Assembly: GCA_019359495.1 (NCBI GenBank)
Contig: JAHHHF010000003.1
Location: 1 to 49,475 of the forward strand
Length of the DNA: 49,475 bases
Reading direction: 5' to 3'
Origin: Goleter apudmare HA4340-LM2
GTDB taxonomy: Bacteria > Cyanobacteriota > Cyanobacteriia > Cyanobacteriales > Nostocaceae
The notes below the pieces were generated by a model. The model did no database searches, was not told where the DNA came from, and saw only the letters and a list, made by a program, of their open reading frames with translations. This document shows, one piece after another, positions 16,359 through 25,457 of the stretch. The number at the start of each line of letters is the position of its first letter. Positions within the stretch are counted from its first letter, which is position 1. Made by a program: the position numbers and the translations under genes.

Positions 16359-16618
16359 CGCATTTACTAATAATCTATCAACATATTCTCCTAACTCAGA
16401 TTCTCCAAAAGTATTGGGGGCATTTTTTTCTGAGCTTTGTGACGTTCGTGAGACAGACTTTGTTGTTGTTGTCGCTGGCGATTAAGAAGGTTATATTTTT
16501 CACTAAGTAGCTGTTTGATGCTCCGGTAAGATATAACTTCACCTTTTGCTACATCTACCACCGCTAACGTGGCTGGCTTTACTGGCTGCTTATTGCCATC
16601 TTCACTCTCAGTAATAAC
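16359..16618 (-). pseudogene. cas12k: cas12k fragment, frameshifted
   Basis: Reading the minus strand from 16618: VITESEDGNKQPVKPATLAV, then VDVAKGEVISYRSIKQLL, LLNRQRQQQQ and SLSHERHKAQKK, which is the RuvC-proximal segment of Cas12k. At a run of seven A (16429-16423) the frame shifts by one base; in the new frame the homology continues NAPNTFGESELGEYVDRLLVNA to about 16359. In the first frame a stop occurs at 16391. Upstream an in-frame stop at 16621-16619 ends the homology. About 85 of some 640 residues remain. Distinguished from IS605 TnpB by the QRQQQQ-LSHERHKAQ block, which is specific to Cas12k. Confidence 0.8.
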
Positions 16619-16718
16619 CTACTACAGTTTACTGGTTTTACCAGTCTGGTATTAGTAAACAAGCACACTCCTTTATACTCTGCACCGTGTTGGTAGCTTT
16701 GTTGTTTATAGGTGCATA

Positions 16719-17225
16719 TCAAAAGCCATCAAACAAAGGTGGATAAATCACTTTACCTTTGTACTGTTTCTGATAATTACCTAATGGTTTAACCATAAAG
16801 AATTCTGCTGTAACTGGAAAAGGAGACTCAATTTCATAAGCAATTGAAGTTTCAAATCCAAAGCGATGATAAAATTCAGGATGTCCCAAGACAATTACGA
16901 TCAATTCCCCTTTTTTCTCTGCTATTTCCAAACCTGTTTTGACCAAGGCACTGCCAATTCTCTGTCTTTGAAACTGTGGATGTACAGCCATTGGTGCTAA
17001 ACCAAGTACTTGTAGAGTTTCTTCACCCACTAGGTTAATATAGCTAAATAAAATATGCCCAACTACAACACCTTCAGCTTCTGCAACTAGAGAAAGTTCT
17101 GGAATATAGCGGTCTGAATTACGGATTTTATCAACAAATTCAGCTTCATTCCTTTGTCCAAAGGCTAGTGTATTCACCTCTGCTATTGCTGGGTAGTCTG
17201 CTACAATTTCACTGCGGATGTTCAT
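16719..17225 (-). CDS. GNAT-family N-acetyltransferase
   Basis: 168 residues with a single GNAT fold. LSLVAEAEGVVVGHILFSYI (about 44-63) forms the central strands; LAPMAVHPQFQRQRIGSALV (about 76-95) holds the acetyl-CoA loop Q-x-x-R-x-G; VLGHPEFYHRFGF (about 112-124) is typical of the YhbS-type branch of the superfamily. The substrate (small amine, protein N-terminus or antibiotic) cannot be told. Its start overlaps the truncated antitoxin frame by 4 bp. It lies just beyond the CAST relic and could have been cargo, but its base composition does not stand out. Confidence 0.85.
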   Translation of the reverse strand: MNIRSEIVADYPAIAEVNTLAFGQRNEAEFVDKIRNSDRYIPELSLVAEAEGVVVGHILFSYINLVGEETLQVLGLAPMAVHPQFQRQRIGSALVKTGLEIAEKKGELIVIVLGHPEFYHRFGFETSIAYEIESPFPVTAEFFMVKPLGNYQKQYKGKVIYPPLFDGF

Positions 17226-17407
17226 GATTCTAAAACTAATTTTATAAATATTCCGTAGAATTTAGTCATGAGCGATTTGATCTGACTTTGATTCTGCAAT
17301 TTCGGAAATACCTTTTCCTCTGCAATCAGCAAGCTAGATTCTTCTTCAATTTTTTTCCGTCTTTCTGGTGACAATTGTTCTAATTTTTCTTTTAAAGTTT
17401 TCCCCAT
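17222..17407 (-). pseudogene. Truncated XRE/HigA-type antitoxin
   Basis: The first 30 residues (MGKTLKEKLEQLSPERRKKI, then EEESSLLIAEE) match the N-terminus of HigA-like helix-turn-helix antitoxins; after EE the HTH is absent and an unrelated AT-rich tail (FYGIFIKLVLES) follows to the stop that overlaps the GNAT start. Upstream, 17474-17417 on the same strand, an open stretch ending NTLREAAQLKTQQEEK and a stop 9 bp before this ATG may be the C-terminal end of the former partner gene. Together this looks like a decayed toxin-antitoxin pair. Confidence 0.5.
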
Positions 17408-17474
17408 AAGTTATTCTCACTTTTCCTCTTGTTGAGTTTTTAGTTGGGCAGCTTCCCGGAGGGTATTACGAATT

Positions 17475-18620
17475 ATGATGAAAACCTATGACTGGATTGT
17501 TGTTGGTGGAGGAATTACAGGTGCTGCACTCGCCTACGAACTAGCAAAAACAGGCTTTAAAGTGTTGTTGTTAGAGCAAGACGCCACACCCCAGAACGCA
17601 ACTCGTTATAGTTATGGTGGCTTGGCTTATTGGTCTGGTAATACACCATTAACATCTCTACTTTGCCAAGAAGCGATCGCACGTTATCAAATCTTACCCC
17701 AAGAGCTAGACGCTGATATTGAATTCCGTGAATTAGATTTATTACTCACCATTGACGCTGATAGTGATACAGAAGCAACAGTTGCATCCTACGCTAATTT
17801 TGCCATTCCACCGCGTTTACTCAGTGTACAAGCAGCTGGTGAGTTAGAACCACTCTTGAATCAAGCAGCAATTTCTGGAGTATTAACCGTCAAACACGGC
17901 CACATTCACCCACAAAAAACCGCACAAGCTTACATTCAAGCTTTGCTGCGTATTGGCGGCGAATTGCAGATATCTCCAGTTTTGCAAATCCTCACAAACG
18001 GTGTCAAAACCAATACCGCAACTTTTCACAGCGCTAATGTGGTTATCTGTGCAGGTGGACTCAGTCGACAGCTATTAACATCAGCAGGTATTACCCTAAA
18101 AATTTATTTCACCCACGCAGAAATCATTGAAACTCCACCCATTGATTTGCAGTTACGCACCTTAGTTATGCCAGCACATCTACAACGGTTTCAATTAGAA
18201 GCCGCATCCACTCAAGTTGATCAAGTATGGCATGAACCGGGTAATGAACCAGTACCACCGATTTTAGATGCAGGTGCAATTCAATTTCAAGATGGTAGCT
18301 TGCGTTTGGGTCAAATTAGCCGCACACTCACAGATCCTCATGCTAAAGTCAACTCTGAAACGAGTGAAAAGTGGTTACGTGCTAGCGTTGGAAAAGTGTT
18401 ACCAGCATTAGAAAATATACCTGGAACTTGGCATCATTGCCTAGTAGCTTTTAGTGGTGATAGACTCCCTTTGATTGGTGCTATCCCAGGGTATGAGAGT
18501 ATTCATGTTTTCGCTGGATTCAGCAACCCTCTAGTTATTATCCCGCCATTAGCACAGCGCTTTGCTGGCTTTGCGGCTGGTAAGGAAGATGCAATAATCG
18601 CCCAGCTATCACCTAATTAG
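17475..18620 (+). CDS. FAD-dependent oxidoreductase (DAO family)
   Basis: 381 residues. The N-terminal dinucleotide-binding motif VVGGGITGAALAYELAKTG (about 9-27) and the acidic end of strand 2 (LLLEQD) mark an FAD-binding Rossmann fold; VVICAGGLSRQLL (about 191-203) is the second FAD motif; the C-terminus LVAFSGDRLPLIGAIPGYES closes the site. This is the D-amino-acid oxidase / glycine oxidase / sarcosine oxidase superfamily (PF01266). The substrate, probably an amino acid or amine, is not evident, and thiazole synthesis (ThiO) is not supported by context. Two adjacent ATGs open the frame. Convergent with the gene at 18623, only 2 bp between stops. Confidence 0.85.
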   Translation: MMKTYDWIVVGGGITGAALAYELAKTGFKVLLLEQDATPQNATRYSYGGLAYWSGNTPLTSLLCQEAIARYQILPQELDADIEFRELDLLLTIDADSDTEATVASYANFAIPPRLLSVQAAGELEPLLNQAAISGVLTVKHGHIHPQKTAQAYIQALLRIGGELQISPVLQILTNGVKTNTATFHSANVVICAGGLSRQLLTSAGITLKIYFTHAEIIETPPIDLQLRTLVMPAHLQRFQLEAASTQVDQVWHEPGNEPVPPILDAGAIQFQDGSLRLGQISRTLTDPHAKVNSETSEKWLRASVGKVLPALENIPGTWHHCLVAFSGDRLPLIGAIPGYESIHVFAGFSNPLVIIPPLAQRFAGFAAGKEDAIIAQLSPN

Positions 18621-18622
18621 TA

Positions 18623-19360
18623 TTAAATTTCCCTACTTAAGGATTTAATCTCTTTAATTTTGAAATCAACTGTATCTACAGCGATCAAATTTGCTGCTTC
18701 TTCTAAAAGCTGGTTTTGCTCTTTTTGAATTGCTTCTAGACGCCTGGAAATTTCTGCCAAGCGTTGTTGTTTATTTTGATCAACAGGTGAAGAGTTTTCA
18801 GATATTAAAACTGTCATATTCTCAGTTGCTTGAGAACCTCTAATTTTTTCTACAGCCAAACTACTAAGTTTACTGAAGTAGAGATAGCTAACTTTAATTA
18901 AGGCTAGAAGTAATTTTAAAGGAACTTGTATAATTGACCAACTAGCAGTTTCAATTAAGCGCATAATTGCTTTAATCAAGCTCCAAATTAGAGCCACAAT
19001 AAACAGCAGAATTATGAAACTGATTATTGGGTGATTAGTTGCCCAGCCGAATATTTGAAATAACCTAAAAAATAAAGGATGCTGTGCCAGCCACTCATTC
19101 ATATAAGAAGTAATGGCTGTTTGAACTGCTCCTGATGTTGTGCTTTGAATTTGTTCAGCGGTTTGCCAACCTTCTCCTACAGAACCTTTAGCTTGTTCCC
19201 AGGTTGTCGTAACCGTATTAATTGCTGTTTCTTTGAAAGACTGAGTTGCTTGCTGTGCTGAGTTAATGCTGGTGTCAACAAAATATTTCGCTTGTTGAAA
19301 GCGTTGCCAAATTCCTTCAGGTAAATGTATGTCTATTTGAAGTGTCATAAAACATTTCAC
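18623..19360 (-). CDS. Membrane-associated protein of unknown function
   Basis: 245 residues, no family recognised. Residues 1-100 are amphipathic and rich in Thr/Gln/Ala (QQATQSFKETAINTVTT); a hydrophobic segment at about 109-131 (IISFIILLFIVALIWSLIKA) is a transmembrane helix, followed by a second, weaker amphipathic stretch (WSIIQVPLKLLLALIKVSYL); residues 200-245 form a probable coiled coil (RLAEISRRLEAIQKEQNQLL). Its ATG overlaps the stop of the P450 gene by 4 bp (ATGA), which implies translational coupling. It may tether the P450 or its redox partner to membranes, but that is only inference. Confidence 0.7.
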   Translation of the reverse strand: MKCFMTLQIDIHLPEGIWQRFQQAKYFVDTSINSAQQATQSFKETAINTVTTTWEQAKGSVGEGWQTAEQIQSTTSGAVQTAITSYMNEWLAQHPLFFRLFQIFGWATNHPIISFIILLFIVALIWSLIKAIMRLIETASWSIIQVPLKLLLALIKVSYLYFSKLSSLAVEKIRGSQATENMTVLISENSSPVDQNKQQRLAEISRRLEAIQKEQNQLLEEAANLIAVDTVDFKIKEIKSLSREI

Positions 19361-20676
19361 CGGGGCTGAAACCGAACACGCAACCCATCTTTAGGGCGGT
19401 TAGTAGGAAGTCTTACCGTCTCTAAACTTTGATTGGGCAATATTTCCCAATCATAGCGGCGTAAAAGATGGGCAGCAATAATTTTCATTTCCATTTTGGC
19501 AAAGGCTATGCCAATACAGACACGAGGCCCGCCACCAAAACCAATTAAACTAAAAGGATACTGTTTGTGTTCTTGGCGCTGGGGGCTAAATCTATCTGGA
19601 TTAAACTGATCTGGTTGCGGGTAAATCTCTTCTAAGCTATGAGTTACAAAAATTGAGTACAATAGCTGCCAACCTGCTGGTACATGAAAGCCATCAAACT
19701 CAAAGTTTTTAATCACACCCCGAAACCCACCACCTACTGGTGAATGCAGCCTTTCAATTTCCCATAAAACCTGTTCTAAATAGGGCATTTGCCCCAATTG
19801 TTCCAAACTCAATGCACCTTGACTTGCAAGTTGCTGTTGTTCTTCCCTGGTGCGTTGCATGACTTCTGGGTTAAGGGCTAACTCTACACATAACCAAGTC
19901 AACATTGAGGTAGTCGTTTCATGTCCTGCAAAGAGTAATAACACAGCTTGGGCGATGAGTTCCTTTTCACCCATGCTGTTACCTGCTTCATCCCTGGCTT
20001 GAATTAACAAACTCAGGGCGTCTTTGGTGGGGTTTTGCTGGCGTTCTCTGACAACTTGAGTTAAATGCTCTAGGATTTGATTGCGTGCTGCTATAGCCTG
20101 GCCAAATTTAGTGAATGGTAAGGGTAAGGGGTTAATAGTAAATAGCCCATTGGTGAGAGTTGTAAATAACTGACTGAGACGGACGGATTGAGGGCTAGGG
20201 CTAGTACCAAGCAATAACTGACTAGCAATATCAAATGTGAGTTGTTTAAACTCTGAGAACCAGGTGAATTCTTGCTTCTCCTCCCACTTTTTGAGATAGC
20301 TATGTGTAATCTCTTCCATTGTGGTGAGATAGTTTGCCAAGGCTGGCCCGTGTAATGCTGGCATGATCAAGCGGCGATTTTTGCGGTGTTCTTCGCCATC
20401 TTGGAGAAATAGTGATTCACCTAATAATACTTTGAAAGGATCAGGCCAGCCTTCACGCCAAGAAAAATGCTCCATCTGGCTAGAAAGCACAAATTCAACT
20501 GCCTTTGGCCCTACCATGACTACAGTTGGTCTACCTGCAATATGAGTTTTAAAAATAGACCCATGTTGCTGATAGCGTTGTTTAACAAAGCTGTAGGGGT
20601 CAGCAATAAATGCCAGTGTTTCACCTAATACAGGTAAACCAAAGTTACCTGGTGGAATTTGATTGTTTTTTAACAT
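19357..20676 (-). CDS. Cytochrome P450, CYP120-like
   Basis: 439 residues, cytosolic (no N-terminal anchor). The N-terminus IPPGNFGLPVLGETLAF, the I-helix LLLFAGHETTTS with the oxygen-activating Thr, the K-helix ExxR (EIER) and MPYLEQVLWE, PVGGGFRG, and the haem loop FGGGPRVCIG with ligand Cys387 are all present. These segments resemble Synechocystis CYP120A1, a retinoic-acid hydroxylase, more than CYP110 (the other common Nostoc family). The likely substrate is therefore a retinoid or other apocarotenoid, by inference. No ferredoxin or reductase gene adjoins. It forms a two-gene unit with the membrane protein downstream. Confidence 0.88.
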   Translation of the reverse strand: MLKNNQIPPGNFGLPVLGETLAFIADPYSFVKQRYQQHGSIFKTHIAGRPTVVMVGPKAVEFVLSSQMEHFSWREGWPDPFKVLLGESLFLQDGEEHRKNRRLIMPALHGPALANYLTTMEEITHSYLKKWEEKQEFTWFSEFKQLTFDIASQLLLGTSPSPQSVRLSQLFTTLTNGLFTINPLPLPFTKFGQAIAARNQILEHLTQVVRERQQNPTKDALSLLIQARDEAGNSMGEKELIAQAVLLLFAGHETTTSMLTWLCVELALNPEVMQRTREEQQQLASQGALSLEQLGQMPYLEQVLWEIERLHSPVGGGFRGVIKNFEFDGFHVPAGWQLLYSIFVTHSLEEIYPQPDQFNPDRFSPQRQEHKQYPFSLIGFGGGPRVCIGIAFAKMEMKIIAAHLLRRYDWEILPNQSLETVRLPTNRPKDGLRVRFQPR

Positions 20677-21081
20677 AGAAATGTTTTATATTGCATCTAT
20701 AATCAAGGTCATTAATATTGATATTGATGTATAAAAATGTTCGATGTTTTAAAAGTCCTGTCGTTAGTAGCAAAACGTTTTAGATCCTCCTAAATCCCCC
20801 TTAAAAAGGGGGACTTTGAGAAGCATTTAATCCGCCAGCCAGGGACTTACAGTCCCTGTTTAATAGCATAAGTCCTCTTAAGAGGACTGAACCCGAATTT
20901 CTCACAAGCCGCAGATAGATATATGTAGGTGTAAGGTTGAGTTAAGCGCAGCGCAACCCAATATGGATCTTGAAAGCTTAACCGATATCTTGGTGTTGGG
21001 TTTCCTGACGTCAACCCAACCTACTGATCTGGTGAGAAATGCAGGTGAAGTATTACCCTGCATAATTAATGTGATTAACCA
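20677..21081. repeat. Repeat-filled gap between P450 and ilvD
   Basis: No gene. Contains a CCCCCTTAAAAAGGGGG palindrome (about 20801-20817), CAGGGACTTACAGTCCCTG (about 20840-20858), the AGTCCTCTTAAGAGGACT palindrome (20871-20888; family also at 22877, 35326 and 39491), and a GTAAGGTTGAGTTAAG...CAACCCAACC inverted element (about 20930-21022). All are dispersed cyanobacterial repeats. Confidence 0.7.
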
Positions 21082-22773
21082 CTAGTCTGTAAACAAGTCC
21101 AAATCTGTGACTGCACCCAGACTACTAGAAGATACTAATTTGGCATATTTGGCTAGTACGCCTTTAGTGTAACGCGGTGCAGGGGGTTGCCAGTTGGCAC
21201 GACGATGGGCTAATTCTTCGTCAGAGATGTTCAATTGCAAAAGCCGATTTGGGGCATCAATAGTGATGATATCGCCTTCTTTGACGAGGGCGATCGCACC
21301 ACCAACAGCTGCTTCTGGTGCAACGTGTCCCACCACCATGCCGTAAGTACCGCCAGAGAAGCGTCCGTCGGTAATTAAGCCGACGGCATCACCTAAGCCA
21401 GCACCAATAATGGCTGAAGTCGGAGCAAGCATTTCTCGCATTCCAGGGCCGCCTTTTGGCCCTTCGTAGCGAATCACTAAAATATCACCTGCTTGAATTT
21501 TGCCTGCCAATATGGCATCTAAGGAGGCTTCTTCTGATTCAAATACCCTTGCAGGCCCGGTAATCACTGGCTTCTTGACTCCGGTGATTTTTGCTACTGC
21601 CCCTTCTGTGGCTAAGTTACCCTTGAGGATGGCTAAGTGACCTTGGGCATACATGGGATTATCCCAAGGACGAATTACATCTTGATTAGGTGATGGTTCT
21701 GTTGGTATATCTGCCAAGACTTCAGCAATGGTTTCACCAGTAATGGTGAGGCAATCGGGGTGTAATAAGCCATGTACCAAGAGCATTTTCATCACTTGGG
21801 GAATACCACCGGCTTTGTGTAAGTCTGTAGCAACATACTTACCGCTTGGTTTTAAATCACACAAAACGGGTACACGTCCACGGATGGTTTCAAAATCATC
21901 TATAGTTAGTTCTACACCAGCAGCGCGAGCGATCGCTAAAAAGTGTAATACGGCATTTGTGGAACCACCCACAGCCATGATTACAGAAATGGCATTCTCT
22001 ATAGATTTGCGGGTGATAATTTGCCGGGGTAAGATTTGCTTGCGAATGGCTTCTACTAAAACAAAGGCTGATTTTTCCGTACTGTCGGCTTTCTCGGCAT
22101 CTTCGGCTGCCATTGTGGAGGAATAGGGTAAACTCATCCCCATCGCTTCAAAAGCTGAAGACATGGTGTTGGCGGTAAACATCCCACCACAGGAACCAGC
22201 ACCAGGGCAAGCCTGACTTTCCACTGCTAAAAGTTCTTTCTGGTCAATTTTGCCGGCGCTGTATTGCCCTACCGCCTCAAAAGCACTGACTACAGTTAAG
22301 TCTTTACCATTGTAGTGTCCTGGTTTAATGGTGCCACCATAAACAAAGATAGCAGGGATATTCATCCGAGCGATCGCCAGCATTGCCCCTGGCATATTTT
22401 TATCGCAACCGCCAATAGCCAGCACACCATCCATGCTTTGCCCAGTACAGGCGGTTTCAATTGAGTCTGCAATCACCTCACGGGAAACTAGGGAATATTT
22501 CATCCCTTCAGTTCCCATCGAAATCCCATCACTAATAGTAATTGTGCCGAACACCTGCGGCATTGCTCCGGCAGTTTTCACCGCCGCTTCCGCCCTTTGT
22601 GCCAATTGATTAATTCCCATATTGCAGGGGGTGATGGTGCTGTAACCATTGGCAACACCCACAATGGCTTTGTTAAAATCTTCATCCTTAAAACCAACTG
22701 CCCGCAGCATAGCCCGATTAGGCGATCGCTGCACCCCTTGCGTCACAACTTGGCTTCTCAAATTCTCAGACAT
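21082..22773 (-). CDS. ilvD: Dihydroxy-acid dehydratase
   Basis: 563 residues. Converts 2,3-dihydroxy-isovalerate and its homologue to the 2-oxo acids in valine, isoleucine and leucine synthesis. Three conserved Cys that bind the Fe-S cluster are at 50 (TPCNMG), 123 (GGCDKNMPG) and 195 ([14 protein letters not shown]), the pattern of the [2Fe-2S] type. The substrate-loop [15 protein letters not shown] near the C-terminus is conserved. The start ATG at 22773 with [13 protein letters not shown] is the usual cyanobacterial N-terminus. Stands alone; upstream is a repeat-rich gap shared with the divergent gene at 23211. Confidence 0.96.
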   Translation of the reverse strand: MSENLRSQVVTQGVQRSPNRAMLRAVGFKDEDFNKAIVGVANGYSTITPCNMGINQLAQRAEAAVKTAGAMPQVFGTITISDGISMGTEGMKYSLVSREVIADSIETACTGQSMDGVLAIGGCDKNMPGAMLAIARMNIPAIFVYGGTIKPGHYNGKDLTVVSAFEAVGQYSAGKIDQKELLAVESQACPGAGSCGGMFTANTMSSAFEAMGMSLPYSSTMAAEDAEKADSTEKSAFVLVEAIRKQILPRQIITRKSIENAISVIMAVGGSTNAVLHFLAIARAAGVELTIDDFETIRGRVPVLCDLKPSGKYVATDLHKAGGIPQVMKMLLVHGLLHPDCLTITGETIAEVLADIPTEPSPNQDVIRPWDNPMYAQGHLAILKGNLATEGAVAKITGVKKPVITGPARVFESEEASLDAILAGKIQAGDILVIRYEGPKGGPGMREMLAPTSAIIGAGLGDAVGLITDGRFSGGTYGMVVGHVAPEAAVGGAIALVKEGDIITIDAPNRLLQLNISDEELAHRRANWQPPAPRYTKGVLAKYAKLVSSSSLGAVTDLDLFTD

Positions 22774-23210
22774 TGCTTTTCCTTCCGTGCCATCATCGCC
22801 ACAAGTGCGATCGTGTTACATAATTTTCTCATGGAATGGGCAATGGGGCATGAGCTACCGTTTACACACAACCGTTGTCTAATAGCCAAAGTCCTCTTCA
22901 AGAGGACTGGGTATTTTCTACTTTTTGCACAGTCCATTTTTAATGGACTTTTGCTATAAGGCTCTTATTTTCAATCCCAGACGGCATGGGGAATTTAACG
23001 ACTTGTGTACACCGTAGTCCATTCCTTGCCTAAGTATTTATTAAATTTTTGATGAAGCTCTCTCAAATACTTAAGATTTAACTGTATTCTTTACTAAGAC
23101 TGCATACAATAAATTACTTAGTAAGTGGGTGCTACCTCCATACCTTTACTGTTTATGGGTGATGGGGGTCATTTTGTTTTTCCAAAAATTAGTACTGAAT
23201 TAAATATTCT
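22774..23210. repeat. Gap upstream of ilvD with a dispersed palindromic element
   Basis: 22877-22920 is a 44-bp sequence found again exactly, in reverse complement, at 35326-35369; its core AGTCCTCTTCAAGAGGACT is palindromic. It continues with AGTCCATTTTTAATGGACT (22929-22947), a second palindrome shared with 39519-39536. The remainder (22961-23210) is AT-rich, presumably the promoter region for the gene at 23211; no gene seen. Confidence 0.75.
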
Positions 23211-25403
23211 ATGGAAAATTTTCTGCCCCGCAGTAACAGTATTTCTTCGTCAAGCGTACCTAAGCTAGAAATTAACTGTTCGCCGCAGTTAGCAGGCTGG
23301 CTGCAAACCCAGGGTATTAGCCTCGCTTTCACTACTTATCAAACTAATCGGCTGTTTTTTATCGGTTGCAATAAGCAGGGTAGGATAGCTGCCCATGAGC
23401 GGTTATTTGATAAACCGATGGGGATGTATGCAGTAAATGACACTGTATATGTAAGCACACGTTACCAAATTTGGCGATTTGAGAATTTACTCGCGCCAGG
23501 AGAAATATATCAGCAAAGCGATCGCCTTTATATCCCCCGCACCGCCTACACCACTGGCGACTTGAATGTCCATGATGTGGTACTGGATGATGCAGAAAAT
23601 CTTGTATTTGTCAACACAGATTTTAGTTGCCTGGCTACTATTAGCAATGACTACAGTTTTGTTCCTCTGTGGCAACCACCCTTTATTTCCAAGTTGGCGG
23701 CTGAAGACCGTTGTCACCTCAACGGGTTAGGGTTGCGCGACGGCAAACCTGCATACGTCACCGCCTGTAGCACCACCGACACCGCCGCCGGCTGGCGTAA
23801 TCATAAAGTAGGCGGGGGTGTGGTTATTGACGTGCAAACCAACGACATCATTGCCACGGGTTTATCCATGCCCCACTCGCCGCGCTGGTATCAAGGCAAG
23901 CTGTGGCTACTGAATGCGGGGACGGGGGATTTTGGCTACCTGGATGATGGGAAATTAGTGCCGATCGCCTTCTGTCCTGGCTTTGTGCGGGGGTTGGCAT
24001 TTTGGGAAAACTTCGCCTTTGTGGGCTTGTCAAAATTGCGATCGCCTACCTTTAGCGGACTACCTCTAGAAGAAAGGCTGACGGCTGAGGGCAATACCTC
24101 TCAGTCTGGGTTAATGGTGATTGATATAAACACTGGGAACACGGTGCATTGGCTACAGTTCGATGGCGTAGTTGAAGAACTATTTGATGTAGTAGTGCTA
24201 CCGGGTGTGCGTCAACCCCAGTGCTTAGGCTTCCAGTCCGAGGAAATCGAACGCCTAGTTACCTTTCCTGGCTCTGGTGGTATCGTCACTACCAAACCCA
24301 CAGCAAAACGCCCCAGTGCAGCAGGAAAAGCACCCATCGCCGGCTTACCCCGCCAAATCTGGGAAGCCTCAAACACCGAAGATTCCCCCATCCCCCTATC
24401 TCCCCGTGGACTGAGCGCAGTCGAAGTCCAGCCCCCAAAATACCAGCGCGTCTATCACCTCACTGCCAGCAGCCTAGCTGATTACGATGCCTTCACCTTC
24501 CCCAGCTTGCAGCAAAGGTGGCAAACCCAGCCGCAACGGGGGGAATTGGTGGGTATCTCCGCGTCGGTGGCGGGGGAAATGGTGGCGTTTGCGATCGCCG
24601 AAATTTTACCTGAACAAACGGCGGAATTGTTATCGCTGTTTGTCGCCCCAGGATATCGGCAACAGGGGATTGCTACCAAGCTGATGCAGTATTTAGACAA
24701 AGCTTTGGTGGCGGAAGGCTGTACCCAAATTAGGGTAGTTTACCAACCGACGGCGTTAACTGCAATGCCTGCGGCGGGCGTAGCCAACGCTCTAGAACCT
24801 TTGTTATTGAAACTCGGTTGGCAATCACCACAAAATACCCAAAACGGGGAAAGGCGATCGCATAAATTCCTGACTATATCCGCCCGTTCTTTGTTTGAGC
24901 AGGGGAAACAGTCGGCGCAGCAGGGGGATTTACAAAGGGCTGTGGCTAGTTTTAGTGAAGCGATTCGCCTGCAACCAGATTACATCGCCGCCTACAACCA
25001 ATTGGGTAATGCCTTGCAGGGGTTGGGGCGGTTAGAAGAGGCGATCGCAGCCTATCAACGCCTCCTAGAAATTAACCCCAATGTTGCCGAGGCACACTGC
25101 AACCTGGGAGCAATCTGGCAGATGCAGGGGAAAACAGAAGAAGCGATCGCAGCTTACCAACGGGCGATTCAATTTAAGCCTGATTTTGCCCTGGCACACC
25201 TCAACTTAGGCAGGTTACACGCCAATCAACAATCTTGGTTAGCAGCCGCACAGTGTTTACAAGAAGCAGTGCAACTACAACCAGCATCTACCGCTTACTA
25301 TGACCTGGGCAATGTCTGGCAAAAACTGGGGGAAACCCAAAAGGCGATCGCTTGTTGGCATCAGAGCCAGCAAGCAGGAGAGCAGGGAGCAGGGGAGAAA
25401 TAA
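23211..25403 (+). CDS. TIGR03032 (DUF4915) - GNAT - TPR fusion protein
   Basis: 730 residues in three parts. Residues about 15-350: TIGR03032/DUF4915 domain, a beta-propeller-like protein of unknown function (FDKPMGMYAVNDTVYVSTRY, LNVHDVVLD, HLNGLGLRDGKPAYVTA, MPHSPRWYQGKLWLLNAGTG). Residues 351-412: linker partly encoded by a dispersed repeat (SPRGLSAVEV). Residues 413-550: GNAT acetyltransferase (LLSLFVAPGYRQQGIATKLM is the acetyl-CoA loop). Residues 561-720: four to five TPR units (AIAAYQRLLEINPNVAEAHC type). TIGR03032 proteins are often encoded near large secreted repeat proteins, as here: the FG-GAP/RTX gene begins 54 bp downstream. A role in modifying or handling that protein is an inference. 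Part of the TPR region is duplicated at 29583. Confidence 0.82.
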   Translation: MENFLPRSNSISSSSVPKLEINCSPQLAGWLQTQGISLAFTTYQTNRLFFIGCNKQGRIAAHERLFDKPMGMYAVNDTVYVSTRYQIWRFENLLAPGEIYQQSDRLYIPRTAYTTGDLNVHDVVLDDAENLVFVNTDFSCLATISNDYSFVPLWQPPFISKLAAEDRCHLNGLGLRDGKPAYVTACSTTDTAAGWRNHKVGGGVVIDVQTNDIIATGLSMPHSPRWYQGKLWLLNAGTGDFGYLDDGKLVPIAFCPGFVRGLAFWENFAFVGLSKLRSPTFSGLPLEERLTAEGNTSQSGLMVIDINTGNTVHWLQFDGVVEELFDVVVLPGVRQPQCLGFQSEEIERLVTFPGSGGIVTTKPTAKRPSAAGKAPIAGLPRQIWEASNTEDSPIPLSPRGLSAVEVQPPKYQRVYHLTASSLADYDAFTFPSLQQRWQTQPQRGELVGISASVAGEMVAFAIAEILPEQTAELLSLFVAPGYRQQGIATKLMQYLDKALVAEGCTQIRVVYQPTALTAMPAAGVANALEPLLLKLGWQSPQNTQNGERRSHKFLTISARSLFEQGKQSAQQGDLQRAVASFSEAIRLQPDYIAAYNQLGNALQGLGRLEEAIAAYQRLLEINPNVAEAHCNLGAIWQMQGKTEEAIAAYQRAIQFKPDFALAHLNLGRLHANQQSWLAAAQCLQEAVQLQPASTAYYDLGNVWQKLGETQKAIACWHQSQQAGEQGAGEK

Positions 25404-25457
25404 CTATTGCCCCAATCAATCCCTAATTTGAAATTTTGAAATTTGGAGCAAAACAAC

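Larger units (their letters stand above)
16253..16621 (-). mobile_element. Relic of a type V-K CRISPR-associated transposon (CAST)
   Basis: Three independent traces, in the same order and strand as in intact V-K elements (cas12k, then tracrRNA, then a transposon end), are compressed into 370 bp next to tRNA-Pro: a frameshifted cas12k piece, the 3' stem-loop part of a tracrRNA, and a TGTACG...TTCGCAAATTATTGCC end. tnsB, tnsC, tniQ, the CRISPR array and the opposite end are not visible. V-K CASTs are known to home to tRNA genes by a dedicated guide, which fits the position. The distal boundary is uncertain; the GNAT and antitoxin genes beyond might be former cargo. Confidence 0.75.

Noticed and set aside
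16253-17407. An intact CAST or integrative element
   Set aside because: No tnsB, tnsC, tniQ, CRISPR array or second end can be seen; only a relic remains.
22597-22959. 120-codon forward frame across the ilvD start
   Set aside because: Antisense to conserved IlvD sequence and ends in dispersed repeats.
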